Shown here one piece after another: positions 11,056-22,447 of a stretch of 64,000 bases of DNA. A program made the position numbers and the translations under genes. Positions within the stretch are counted from its first letter, which is position 1; every line of letters begins with the position of its first letter. The DNA is from Endothia cerciana (taxonomy: Eukaryota; Ascomycota; Sordariomycetes; Diaporthales; Cryphonectriaceae): assembly GCA_026119935.1 (NCBI GenBank), contig JALRMH010000085.1:1-64000 (forward strand), written 5' to 3'. Under the pieces are notes generated by a model that ran no database searches, was not told where the DNA came from, and saw nothing but the letters and a program-made list of their open reading frames with translations.

Positions 11056-13594
11056 TCAGGGGGGAGGGGGGAGGGGGCAGAGTAACACACAATCTCGATT
11101 ACACCCAGGATTGTTGTATACGTGCGAGATGCCTATCCCCATCTACCCGACGGAAGATGGGACACACAACACGCTCGCAGCATGTGACTACGGAAGCTGA
11201 GAGCATCCGGCTGCCCCCCTCCTGGCTTGTCGAATGCTACGTGCATATGACCTTGAACTGTGCATTCCGGACCAAAGGGGGGAAGGGCAACCTAGAGTGG
11301 CCTGTAGATGGGTACCTCTCCATCCCATCGCAACCCAGGAGTCTGATCGCCGTGCTGGATGCTGCTGCTACTGACAGGCGGCTGCTCTGGAGATCCGTAC
11401 TCCGTACTCCGTTCTCCGTTCTCCGAGCTCCTTTCACAACCATGGATGGGGACGAGGGCCAGACCTGACAAACAGCAGAGTTGGGACGGTGGTTGACATG
11501 CAGGCGCGCCAGAAGGGGGGGGGGGGTGGTCTGGGATGCTTCGGCCCTCGTGCTGGCGGGCGGAGTTGACTACCCCAACGGGCCACACCCAAGATTGATG
11601 CGAACTCGCCAATCTCGAAAGGATCCCCACTTGGCTGCAGTCTGGATCCAGGGCTGCTTGATGGCTGAGCGATGGGGATCATCATCATCATCCTCCGGCA
11701 GAGGTCCGCGCCAGAACAAGCCTCTCCCTCCCTGAGCATGGCCTACCCGGAGAGACAGGATCCTAAGGATTCCTCTGGCGCGTCTGAGATGTTCAGTAGC
11801 TTCGCCGGCGGACGGCGCGGAGGCGCACAACACAGCGCAGCACAGGTCTGGCATGACAACCTGCTGGCCTGGGCCGCGGCGCGGGAACTGACCGGTCTGG
11901 GATCACCGTGCATAGACTGTGAACGTACCGCGCTACATGCGATAGTACCCACCGCGCGGCGTGCCATATCCTCTTTGGTGAAGACAGATTGACGGGGGGC
12001 CCCACAGGGGCCAATTTGAGGCTATTGCGATGAAATCATTCGCAATATGCCCAGGCTCGGGATGGCCTGGAGACGAGTGAATGGAGGATAAAGTCCCGCA
12101 GATAGTTCGAGTCAGTCAAGAACCTTCAGGCCTCGATGGTCGGCCGGTGATACAGTACAAGACGCATCTGGCCCCCCCCCCCCCTTCCCCCCCGTTCAGG
12201 GGTGGTGGTGGGTGTGGGTGCGGGTGGGAGGGAGGCAAGCGGTGCCCCATGGCCCCATGTAGTGACTGTGCCCCCCGTACCCCGTAACCTGTTGGAGCGA
12301 CCAGTCCCTCATCTTACTCAAGAGCCTGGAATGGGGAAAGACAACCGGTCAAGCTGCCCGCCAGGAGCCATATGGCCTGATCCGGGGCCTGGCTCTGCAG
12401 CGTTCGGGGCAACCTCTCTCGTCCTGGCTGGTGAACCACATGTGCGGTGGCAGCGCAGCAGCGAGGCAGCGCGCGCACCGTGTCTGAACTCTGGACGGGT
12501 TGCTCCGTCCTGCCAGTCCATGTCCCCCTGCCACATGCCCTGCCAGTGGGGCCAGGGGCCACGGACCACGGACCACGGGGCGGGGGGGGGGTGGGTGAGG
12601 GGGTGGGCTGCTCACTTTCCAACACGGTCTCCTTCATCCTGCTCCTCTTCTTGTCTGGTGTTACCGGGGAGACTCCGGGCTCATGGGGTGATGAGAAGAA
12701 GTGTGCCTCTTTGGGGGGTTGACGAGCCCCCTTCCCTCAGCATCCCAGAGGACGATGCCCTCCCCCTCCCCCCTCCAAGGACACGCACGGTATGACAACA
12801 CGAGCCTGACATCTCAACAGAGTCCGTTGCTGTCGCGGGACAATCTTTTCCGGATGTGAATTTAAGCTCCCGCTAGAGGGGTTCCCACGGGCTCGCGTAT
12901 CTCTGGCAGACGAGGCGAGGGTTGCCGTTTCAATGCCAGCGGCGTGTCGCCCTGCTCGCTTGATGTCTCGCTTCTGCCCGTCCGCTGCAGGCTCGTCGAA
13001 CCAAGGTTGGCTCCTCCTGGTCCGACGCTCCAACCCAGATTCTTCCTCTGGCCGGTAAACCTTCCACGATCCTTGACCTTAGCTGGGGGAGCGCAATAGG
13101 GGTCCCCCCTGTGGAGGTGGAGATGGTAGTGTTGGTGTTGGTGTTGGTGGTGATGGTGGTGGTGGGTCAAGGTTTTGGGCTGTGGGCGGATGGGACGGGG
13201 ACAGGGACGGGGACGGTGGGTTTATGCCCGCCCGCCAGCCAGCTGCCATTCCGCGCAGGCTTCTTGTTTTGGTTTTTTGGGGGGGGAGATGTAACCCTGA
13301 AAATGACATATTCCCAGACTGCACTGCAGCTCGTAAATATGCCATGTCAAGGTGGGTGGGTGGTCCTTGGCTGCTCCCTTTGATCATATGTGACAGGTCA
13401 CGAAGCTCGTGACACACTACCTACCACACGGGTTGTAGGGGCCCCCAGGATTCTTCTTTTACTTCTTCTACTACTATACCATGTAGTATGATTTCTTTCT
13501 CCCTCACCCGCACCGTCCTCCCTGGTCATCCTGAGTCGGGTAACAGTATGTGCAAAAATCTCTGAGGAGGGGGTGGTGATTGGGGGGGGGGGGC

Positions 13595-13669
13595 GGGAGG
13601 GGAAAAGAGAAAGAAGAAGAAGAAGAAGAAGAGGAAGAGGAAGAAGAAGAAGAGAAAGAAAAAAAGAAA
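13595..13669. repeat. 75-nt uninterrupted polypurine tract
   Basis: Every base from 13595 to 13669 is A or G, with AAG repeats in the middle. An A-rich tract with few interruptions follows to about 13743, and a 12-G run lies just upstream. Such a mirror-like purine tract could adopt triplex DNA. Confidence 0.9.
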
Positions 13670-14751
13670 TAAAAAAAAGGATAAAAAAAACTAAGAAGAA
13701 AATAAAAATAAAAAAATAAGAAAATAAAAAAAATAAAGAGAGGGTCATGTTTGATTGTCGACTCGAGTTCGCGGTCGAGGTGGGATTTGGAGTGCCCCCT
13801 GAGCAACGGTGAATCCACTCGGCGTCTGGGTAGTCCCCTCCTCTCGCCGTTCCACCCCTGAAAACGAGACCTGACGAGGGAAGCCCTGCTCAGATGGATA
13901 CTATGGTAGACGCTCGAGTACCAGCAGTAGATGCATCTTTTTTTTCTCCTCTTCTCTTTTCTCTTCTTTTCCCTTTCCGTCTTGTTACCTGAGGGGATAA
14001 ATCGGTAAGTAGGGTTGTGGTGTCATCCTACCGGGTTCTGTTCCGGCAAAGTGTAATCCCCCCCGGCCGGGCCTCTGGACCATTGGCCATGGTGTCCTCA
14101 ACTACTGCTATGTATGGTACCTGTGGGTGCGTCGGTCGGTCGCTGTGTAGGATTCGGGTCGCAGCAATGGTGACGGGGACAGTGGCCTGCGCAAGTGATA
14201 CCCAGGTGCACTCATCGACGCTGGCCCTTACGTGTGTGTGTGTATTGGGCATGGCCGGTCTGCAGCACCCTGTAAAGGCCCCCGTTCCCACCGCTCGAGA
14301 CTGACATGTAACCGCCTGCTGATACGAGGGGAGACCACGGGTATTATTCACAACCTGCGGAAACTAGCACGGCCTAGGCTCTAAGTACATAGTATATCTT
14401 CTCCCCCCCGGGGGCGGATTGTGCAGCATAGGAGAGGGCACAGCCAGGGCCCGAGGACCTCACCATGTTGTTATGTAGAACCCCCTCCCCAGGCAGCCCT
14501 GGCCCCGCATAGAGCCATCGAGGGCGAGGGCCAATGCCATGCCATGCCGTGCCAAGTCAACCTTACTACTACAGCGAGAGGAAGGGGTGATGAGGTTCGG
14601 CATCTTCCGACCAGGGAGTCTCTACCTACTACGCTAGGACAGTACGATAGTGCTACTACTATAGTATACTATAGATGGCAGACAGGTGCACGGCCGGCCA
14701 TGCTGCAGCAGCAATGTTCTTCTGGGGATCTCTCCCGCGCGTTTCGACTGG

Positions 14752-14788
14752 TTTTTTTTTTTCTTCTTCTTCTTCTTCTTCTTCTTCT
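14752..14788. repeat. Poly(T)-(CTT)n tract
   Basis: A T run followed by about nine TTC units. Confidence 0.85.
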
Positions 14789-15199
14789 GTTTGTTGTGCC
14801 GGGAACCTAAACCGCTTGGGTCTGAAGCCAGCCTGGGGAGCCGCGGGGGGGGGGGGGGGCGGGGAGGTCCTACGATATATACACGTATATAATTTCAACA
14901 TTGCTTTTCCAACTGCCGTCACACCCAGTAACTGTCTATGGTAGTAGACCACGGTGGATACGAGACATTGCGGTGACGGTGATGTGCCATGGTGAGCACC
15001 AGAGAGAATACATGACGATATACTATGGCACACCGGAAACTGCTGGCGGGCGAGTGAGTACCTGCTGTGTACAGTGGCCACCAACAGGTACTCACCCATA
15101 GTAGTAGACAGGTAGGTGCCTATTCGAACTCGGGATGTGATCGTGGACAACGCAGTAGCATCAGCATATATAGTGTACTATGGAGAAAGAAGGGAGTTC

Positions 15200-15213
15200 C
15201 TATGGTACCATAG
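15200..15213. repeat. 14-bp perfect palindrome
   Basis: CTATGGTACCATAG is perfectly self-complementary. It lies in a stretch with further TAC/GTA-type short inverted words (15170-15240). Confidence 0.7.
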
Positions 15214-15669
15214 TAAGTACTGTACGTTACGGTACGTACATAACCGTGTCGGTGGGCGCCACAGCAAGCACAGCCGTGTTAGGGGGACCCGACCCCGGGC
15301 TGACATGACCTGAGGCCGACCTTGGGCTGACCCTGTCGACGACATCCCCCTGGGCCCCTGCCCCGCCGTACCCCCCAACGTTGCATCTGCTGCAACGCTG
15401 AACCCTGGCCGACCCCTGGCGCCATCTCCTTCGCCGTCTCTGCCACCATGTACCAAGGGCCCTGCCGTGTACTGTCTGCCTGTCTGCACTGTCCAGTGTC
15501 GAGGTACCGTACACGCCACATTATGTACTATGGTAGTGCTATAGTAGAGGTTCGTCTCGTAAAAACCCCTGTCGTCCCGCGCGTACTTGTACTGTCGACT
15601 TTTCCCACCGCTCTACTCTCCCTCCCGTCTTTGGGCTTGTTGTTTCTTGTTCCAGCCTCAGCTTGGCCC

Positions 15670-15670
<1 letters not shown>

Positions 15671-15729
<59 letters not shown>

Positions 15730-15771
15730 CTATTCAGTCTCTCTCTTTCTCTCTCTCCCCCCCCCCCCCCC
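15671..15771. repeat. (TC)n(TG)n and poly(C) tract
   Basis: Eleven TC units run directly into about fifteen TG units. After a short gap come further CT repeats and a run of 15 C. Confidence 0.9.
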
Positions 15772-16959
15772 ATCCCCGCAAATCTGTCTCTCCCTCCCTC
15801 CCTCCCTCCTACGCACAATCCGGCAATCCCACAGTGCCCCGTCCCAGCCATCTTCTGGCCCTGCTCAGGAACCCCCCCCCCCCCCGGTACGTGGTGGGCC
15901 TCACCACTCCTGCAGGACCCCTGGCCGCCCACCGTACAGGACAGGAAACGCCAGGGCCGTGAACCGTGGACAGGCAGACAGTGGACGAGGACGGACATGA
16001 CAAGACAGGACAGTGCTGGGCGGCACAGGTGGATCGGTTGAGTGGGTGGCCCCCCGATCCAATTCGGTGGGTGCATACTGGGTACTCCGTTTGTCCCTCA
16101 ATATTAATAAAAGCACCCCTCCCCTTCAGAGGGCAGCAGGGGGATCAGGAAAGAGAGAGGAGGGAGGAAAAAAAAAAATTATGGACCTCGACACTCCACT
16201 TTCACCACCTGCAGCCTACTACTAGTACTTCGTTATCCAGGTCGACTCCCGGATCCGACGTCGACATCGACAACCACCCTCGCTCCCTGCCGTGGCTGCA
16301 ACTCCAGGCCGCTCCCAACTGGCTTCCTCGTCGTCCTCGTCCTCGTCCTCGTCCTCCACCTCTTCTTGACTCGTCGACCTCCTCCAGGCTCGCTCCCCGC
16401 GCCGTTAATACCCGCCTTGCCAAGGGCAGCAACAACCACGACACCAGCGACCTTTAGCAGCAGCCTCTTCTGGCCCGCCCTACGGCTAACCTCCTCCTCT
16501 ACACCACCATCCTGTGCTTCTCGCGGACTCTGGTCTGCTGCCATCCCTCGCCCTCCGTCGCCTCGCCCCTCAGCTTGAAAACCTGAGCCCTTCCCGCCCC
16601 GGGCGCGACGAGGAGACGCCCGTCAGGTCTCTTATCACCGCGTCTCCCCAGACACAGACACACACGTCTAGACACATTCGTGGTCAAGCACCGGGACTCG
16701 GCCATCCTCGAGATAGTATTAATAGATATCAACCTCAACCCACAGCCTCCGGGTCAGCTGCCTGGCCTCCCTCGACCCGCCAGCCGTACAGCCAGTAGTT
16801 AGTAGTTCCAGCGGCACCGGCAGCGAGGCCAGCATTGCTCGCTCCACCACCGACAGGCATCACAACCCCCGGCAGCAGCAACGGAGGACTCGACAGCCGC
16901 CCCGAGACCTCTCGGTACCGACTCTCCTCGTCCTCGACCATCCCCCACGCCGACGGCGC

Positions 16960-17510
16960 ATGCCACAACCTCGACGGCCCACGATCTCCCCCCTCCCCCC
17001 CTCCTCTTCCTCGACCGCCGGCTGCCCCCCCCAGATTCACCCTCTCGGCGTGCCCTCCGCCGCCTCATCTCCCTCTCCGTCCATGTCCCATCCTCCTCAG
17101 CCCGCTGGCCCTCCACGCCAACAACAACAACAACAACAACAACAACACCACCTCCACCAGCACCAGCACCAGCACCAGCACCAGCAGCATCACCAGTCAC
17201 CACAGGATGCTGTCCCCCAACCGCTTCAACACCACCAGGCCGTGAGCTATCCCCCGCCGGCTCCCCACCACTATGTCACCCACGGCACTCCGACAGGACA
17301 CGTGCCTCCACCCCAGTATGGCTATCCTAGCCCTGGAGGACAACCTGTCGACCAGTATCGCCAGAGCCCGACCGGCCCCCCGCCGCACCAGCTCGCGCTC
17401 CCCAGCATGCGCAGCTTCGACCAGCAGGGCCAGCAGCAGGCGCAGCCACCGCACCATCCACATCACCAGCACCCGCAGCAGTCCCCCTACCCCCAGGTCC
17501 AACACCATCC

Positions 17511-17553
<43 letters not shown>

Positions 17554-20416
17554 CAACAACACCCGAATCCGTACCAGCAGCAGCAGCAGCAGCAGCAGAT
17601 GCACATGCAGCCAGGAGCTCCGATGGGCTCGACCCTCGCTCCGGGCCCGCACATGGGCTACTTCTCGATCCAGCCGACGCCCTACATGCACGATCCCATG
17701 GGCATGCGGTACGGACTGCCGCCGGGCCTCTACGATCCGAGGATGCAGCTGAGCGGAGGAAGACACAAGAAGGTATGTGGCGCAGGTTCTCGCATTTTAT
17801 TTTTCTGGGCTCCCCCCCCCCCTTTTTTCCTTCTTTTTATTTTATTTTTTTTCTTCCTTTTTTTTCTCCCCAAGGGGGAAGATGAAGGGAAAGAAGAGGC
17901 AGGATCCCCCCTCGGTTGGCCATGCGGGCGTGCTGCTGAGTGCTGGGCGTTGACGGGCGACCGGGCCGGAGATACAAAATCATGCGTTTCTTGTCGGCCT
18001 CTAGTTCCCTGGGTGTCGCTGACGGTGGGATGGTGTTGCTAATAGGAGATCAAGCGTCGGACCAAGACTGGTTGCTTAACCTGCCGGAAACGAAGGATAA
18101 AGGTGCGTCGCGCTGTCCAATTCTCTTCGCGCCTTCGGATTTTCCTTTCCAAACGGATGGGGTGGCAAGGGCATCAAGTTCCTCAGGTCATCTCCACCGC
18201 CACCCTCTCGCCCGCTCTTACAAGATCACAAACGTGACGGGATCTGGTGAGACGAGCACATGGGGAAGAATGCTGGCGGCCCGAAGACTCCGGGCCGGGG
18301 ACGGCCACAAGAGCTTGACCGAGTACTTTGGATGATGACCCGTGAGCGCGCTCTGCCGTGCGTCTGGACCATGACAGATGCAGGCGTTAAGCCACTCAGT
18401 TCCGAGCTGGGGAGGGTATGAGATGGTCTGCTCGCCTGGTGGGGTCTTTGAGAAAGTGAGAGGTGTTCCCAAACGTGACTTAGTGCGTGCGTGGTGGCGT
18501 CGGCGTGGTTCCTGGTCCTAGTCGGCTCGCTCGCTCGCTCGCGTCAACGGTGTTGGGTGGTGTCTGACCGTTACCGGGAAGCCCAAGGTCGACCCACCAT
18601 CCTTGACCTGACAGCACCTTTTGTTTGGCCTTGGCCTCGGTCTCGGCTGGGTCTCCCCGGGCGCTCGTCCTCGGCCGCGCGCCCTCAGCCGCGAAAGAGA
18701 CGGTCTGGCGTGAGCGGCACCGGTTCCCACGTGCCAGAGAAGACGCCAGCCCGGGCCTGACGCCAGTTCATCGTCCCGTCCCGGCGCGTCGTCCCCCAAG
18801 ATCAGATCCCTGCTGGGTCGCCTGCGCTTGTTGTTCCTGCATTCGCTTCCGCCTCCTCGGCTCGCCCACGGCACCCACTCACTCCCCACTGCAACTCAGC
18901 CTCCTGGCTCCACCACGGTCGCGCCAATTGTCTCTCTTCACTCCCTCTTCCTGATTGTTGCCAGCATGGACCTGGGTCTGCGTTCCTCGGGCTAACATGC
19001 AGGTGTCTGCGCCCTCTCTAGTGTGACGAGACACACCCCACGTGCAACAACTGCAAGAAATCCAAGCGCGAGTGCCTGGGCTACGACCCCATCTTCAAAC
19101 AACAACAGGGCCCGACTGCTCTCCAGCCCGCCCCCAACGGCGAGATATCCCCTCCCACGTCCACGACCAGCTCGACTGCACCCTCGACCACGCCAGCGCC
19201 CTACACCACCCACCCCACGCCGGTCCTCACTCCTAGTGAGCCCCCCAGTGCGACACGCGACCTTTGCGACGGGGATACCGCTGTCAAGGTCGAGGGCTCC
19301 GAGACGGAGAAGACCTCCGCAAACATCGACCCAACCTTGGCTTCCTCCTTCGCCCTCGTCGGCGCCGACACCACCAACCCCACGCCCGCCACGGATTTCT
19401 TGGCCCAGCAGCCCGGCGAGGCACTGCAGCTCAGAGGTGGCGGCTCCCCTTTCAGTTACGCCTCATCATCAGCCGCCTTCCCATCCCCCCTGCCCTTGCC
19501 TTCACCCTCGCTATCTTATGACCCACCCTCAACAAGCGCACACGCTTACTCGAGTTCCTCAGTAAAGATGAAAGTCGATGATCTCGTCTCCACGTTGGGG
19601 GCGGCGCCCCCGGAGACGAGCTTGATGCCGACCGCCCAGTCCGTGGAGGAGCTCACCAAGATCTACTACGAGATCTACGTCCCGGGTCTCTGCCAGTTTT
19701 TCGAGTCCCAGTGGTTCAACTTCAAAACTGAGGGCCACAATTCCGTTTCCATCTTCTTGCGCAACAGGCCGCTCATTTCCCTCCTCGGCAGCTTCCTCGT
19801 CTCTCTACATACCGTCAATGCGGACCCCGCCCACATCGCGTTCTGCAGCCACCTCGAGACTCGTGTCGTCTGGGCTCTGGCGAAGCTGCCCTACACGGTC
19901 CAGATAGACACCAACATGCCGCGCGATGATCCCCTCTCCAGTGACAACGCCAGCGAGGTGAGGAATCGCGTCTACGTCGTCGAGGCCCTCCTGGAGGGCG
20001 ATAGCCTGACAACGAACCCTCTGATGCCGCCTCCCCAAAATGCAGACCCGCAACGGCGCAAGGAGTTTGAGTTCTGGTACTCTCTGGCCGAGTTCTTGCG
20101 GCTGGTTAACCACCCAGAGCGGCAGCAGCTCCTCCAGCAGCTGCGTACACTGTTGGACGGCCGCGAGAACCGCGACCTGCTGTACTCACTCGCCATCATA
20201 CGGCATCTCGCCCCCGAGTACGAACCCGGCTGGGAGGACAGGGTGCCGGATCATCTGAACGAGAAGGACCCGCTGAATCAGCTCCACGTGGCAATCCAGT
20301 TCGTGAAGGCCGAGAGCTCGCCGACGGGTGGCACCACCAACGTCGTGCGGCATCTCTCATACCTGGCTACCAGAGCCCTCATCAACCCTGGGGTCAACAT
20401 CTCCCGAAATGCCTAG
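16960..20416 (+). CDS. Zn(II)2Cys6 transcription factor with polyglutamine N-terminus
   Basis: Fungal binuclear zinc-cluster regulator. Exons are 16960..17772, 18046..18102 and 19022..20416 (about 754 aa). The 57-nt middle exon encodes EIKRRTKTGCLTCRKRRIK and the third exon resumes CDETHPTCNNCKKSKREC, giving C-X2-C-X6-C-X6-C-X2-C-X6-C at about residues 281-307. Introns are 273 and 919 nt, very long for this genome. The N-terminal 270 residues are P, Q, H and S rich with several Q runs. The C-terminal half, from about VEELTKIYYEIYVPGLCQFFE, is a conserved helical domain like that of moc3-type fungal regulators (tentative). The start is uncertain: 16960 is the first ATG of the frame, and 17083 (MSHPPQP) is an alternative. 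Targets are unknown. Confidence 0.82.
17119..17197 (+). repeat. (CAA)n and (CACCAG)n coding repeats
   Basis: Trinucleotide and hexanucleotide repeats encode the Q and HQ runs in the N-terminus of the zinc-cluster protein. They are likely length-variable. Confidence 0.85.
17512..17599 (+). repeat. (CAG)n/(CAA)n polyglutamine-coding repeat
   Basis: Two blocks of CAG/CAA, separated by HPNPY codons, encode about 16 and 8 glutamines in the transcription factor. Confidence 0.9.
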
Positions 20417-21307
20417 ACAACCGCGTGCGTACTCGCAATGTTCTCGACCCTCCGGGCCATATGGTACATCTCCACCTCCTCAACCTCGATGCGAGCGGCT
20501 TGGATGTGATCCTGCCCTGGCGTAAACAAAGTATCTTATAATAACCACCAAACCCCCCCCCCCCCCAAAAAAAAAACCAAAAAAAAAAACAACAACCATA
20601 AAATGTGTAGAGGGACCGGTTCTGTCATTTCATGAGGCGTGGGGATCTTTCAAGGGTATAGGAAACAAGGGAATCGAAGTCAGCATAGCTTCCGCGTTCT
20701 CGGTATGCGTCCTCAAAAGTCTCTTCTTGTGGGTGGGATGGGTATGCGGAGGAAGGCTTGTATAATAGCATCAACCACCGACTTCATTCGGTCGATGGGC
20801 GTCCGGGTATCGGGACAACCAGAAAAGGTGCCAGTCGGCGATCTATCCGGATCACGGTCACGGATTGGCCGACATTGTATTCCTAGTATAATTAATCAAC
20901 AAGGCGGCAGCAGTCTCAGGGACTACGTTCGCTGTGTGTACCATATGGGAAGTTATCATGACTGTAACGTCGAGTCTACCTGTGATCTCATGGCGTGCCT
21001 TGGTTGAACAGAACGACAAGGACTATAAACCTCACGCTCTTCCGAGAAATGGCATAATGAGGACGCAAAGAATTGGGAAGCAATGCTCTGTGATAAGCGA
21101 CATTGCAGGAAGAGAGGATGCCCGTCCTGCTTTGTGCTACCCGCATCTTTGTCTTGAGAACATGAGTTCGTACATGTATGAGCGAGGCGACACGACCAGC
21201 CGACCAAGTAGGTCATGCATGTCTCTTCTCCAACGACGACCAAACGCCAGCTGTGTCCCTTAGCAACCATCTACACAAGACGGCGGCTCATACCCTTGCC
21301 CACCGCC
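20417..21307. other. Convergent intergenic spacer
   Basis: It lies between the 3' ends of the zinc-cluster regulator and the 2-hydroxyacid dehydrogenase. A poly(C) then poly(A) tract spans about 20551-20590. No gene is seen. Confidence 0.5.
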
Positions 21308-22447
21308 TCACCCCATACTCCTCTGCTCAGGGACTATGCTCAACAGCTTCCCCTCCTCCAGGGCCATCCTCACATTGCCCATCGTCCACTCCTCCATCTT
21401 CGCCATCGTCTGCACCGTCGAGGTACCCATATGCGGGATCAGCAGGACCCTGTGGTTGGCCAGCAGGCCCGGGTGGATCTGCGGCTCGTTCTCGTACACG
21501 TCGAGGCCGGCGCTGGCGACCCTCCCGGAGTCGAGAGCCTCCACGAGCGCGGCCTCGTCCATCACGGCGCCGCGGGCCGTGTTGACGATGATGATGCCCT
21601 GTCTCATCAGGGCGAACTGCTCGCGGGAGATGATGTGCCGGGTGTGTTGCTACGTGTAGGCCCATGAGTTAGCCAAAAGGGGGCGGGCGGTCCTGTCGCC
21701 CACAGCCTGTGCGGGCCGGCGCTCTTTCGGCGGGGGGGGGGGGGGGAGGGCGCGGTTTGGGGGATAACCCACATTCAGAGGCATGTTGAGGCTCAACACG
21801 TCACTCTCCCGCAACAGACTCTCGAAGTCCACATACTCGGCCTCGCACCCCTTCTCCCGCTCGGGGGCCAGCCTCGTCCGGTTGTGGTACCGGACCTTCA
21901 TCCCGAAGGCAAGCGCCTTCTTCGCGATGTTCTGCCCTATGCCGCCCATGCCCAGTATCCCCAACACCTTGCCCTGCGGATCCTGCCCCTGCGCGGGGAC
22001 CTCCTCGGGCGTCGCCCCGCGCCACACGCCCCGGCGCAGGTTGCGGATGGACAGGTTGAAGTTCCGCAGGGCGCCCAGCATCAGGAAGATGGCACAGTCC
22101 GCGGTGGCGTCGTCCACTGCCGTCTGGACGTTGGACACCCTGATACCCCTCGCCGTACAGGCCGGGACGTCGATCTGGTCGTAGCCCGCGCCGTTGTGGC
22201 AGATGAACCTGAGCGAGGCGGGCAGCGCCGCGACGAGCTCGCCATCGACCCGGCCGGTGAGGTCGACGGACTCAAAGGTGCGGAACGCCACCAGGCAGCC
22301 GTCGAGGGCGCCCGACCGGCACTCGGAGAGGAACCCAGCCCTGCTCGTGGACCGCGGGACGACGATGTCTGCGATGCTGCCGATGGCCGCCCAGGTCTCG
22401 TGGGCGTTCTCGACAATGCCGAGCTGCAGGATCTTGGGTCGCGCCAT
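21308..22447 (-). CDS. D-isomer-specific 2-hydroxyacid dehydrogenase (glyoxylate reductase-like)
   Basis: NAD(P)-dependent reduction of 2-oxoacids to D-2-hydroxyacids; fungal relatives act on glyoxylate, hydroxypyruvate or branched oxoacids. Exons on the minus strand are 22447..21773 and 21649..21308, giving 338 aa. The 123-nt intron contains a G run and splices LSLNMPLN to QHTRHIISREQF. Visible features are the catalytic-domain block RFICHNGAGYDQIDVPAC, the Rossmann loop GILGMGGIGQNIAKKA, the catalytic-arginine region VNTARGAVMDE, the glutamate region AGLDVYENEP, and HMGTSTVQT with the catalytic histidine. It most resembles yeast GOR1. The substrate cannot be fixed from sequence. Confidence 0.9.
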
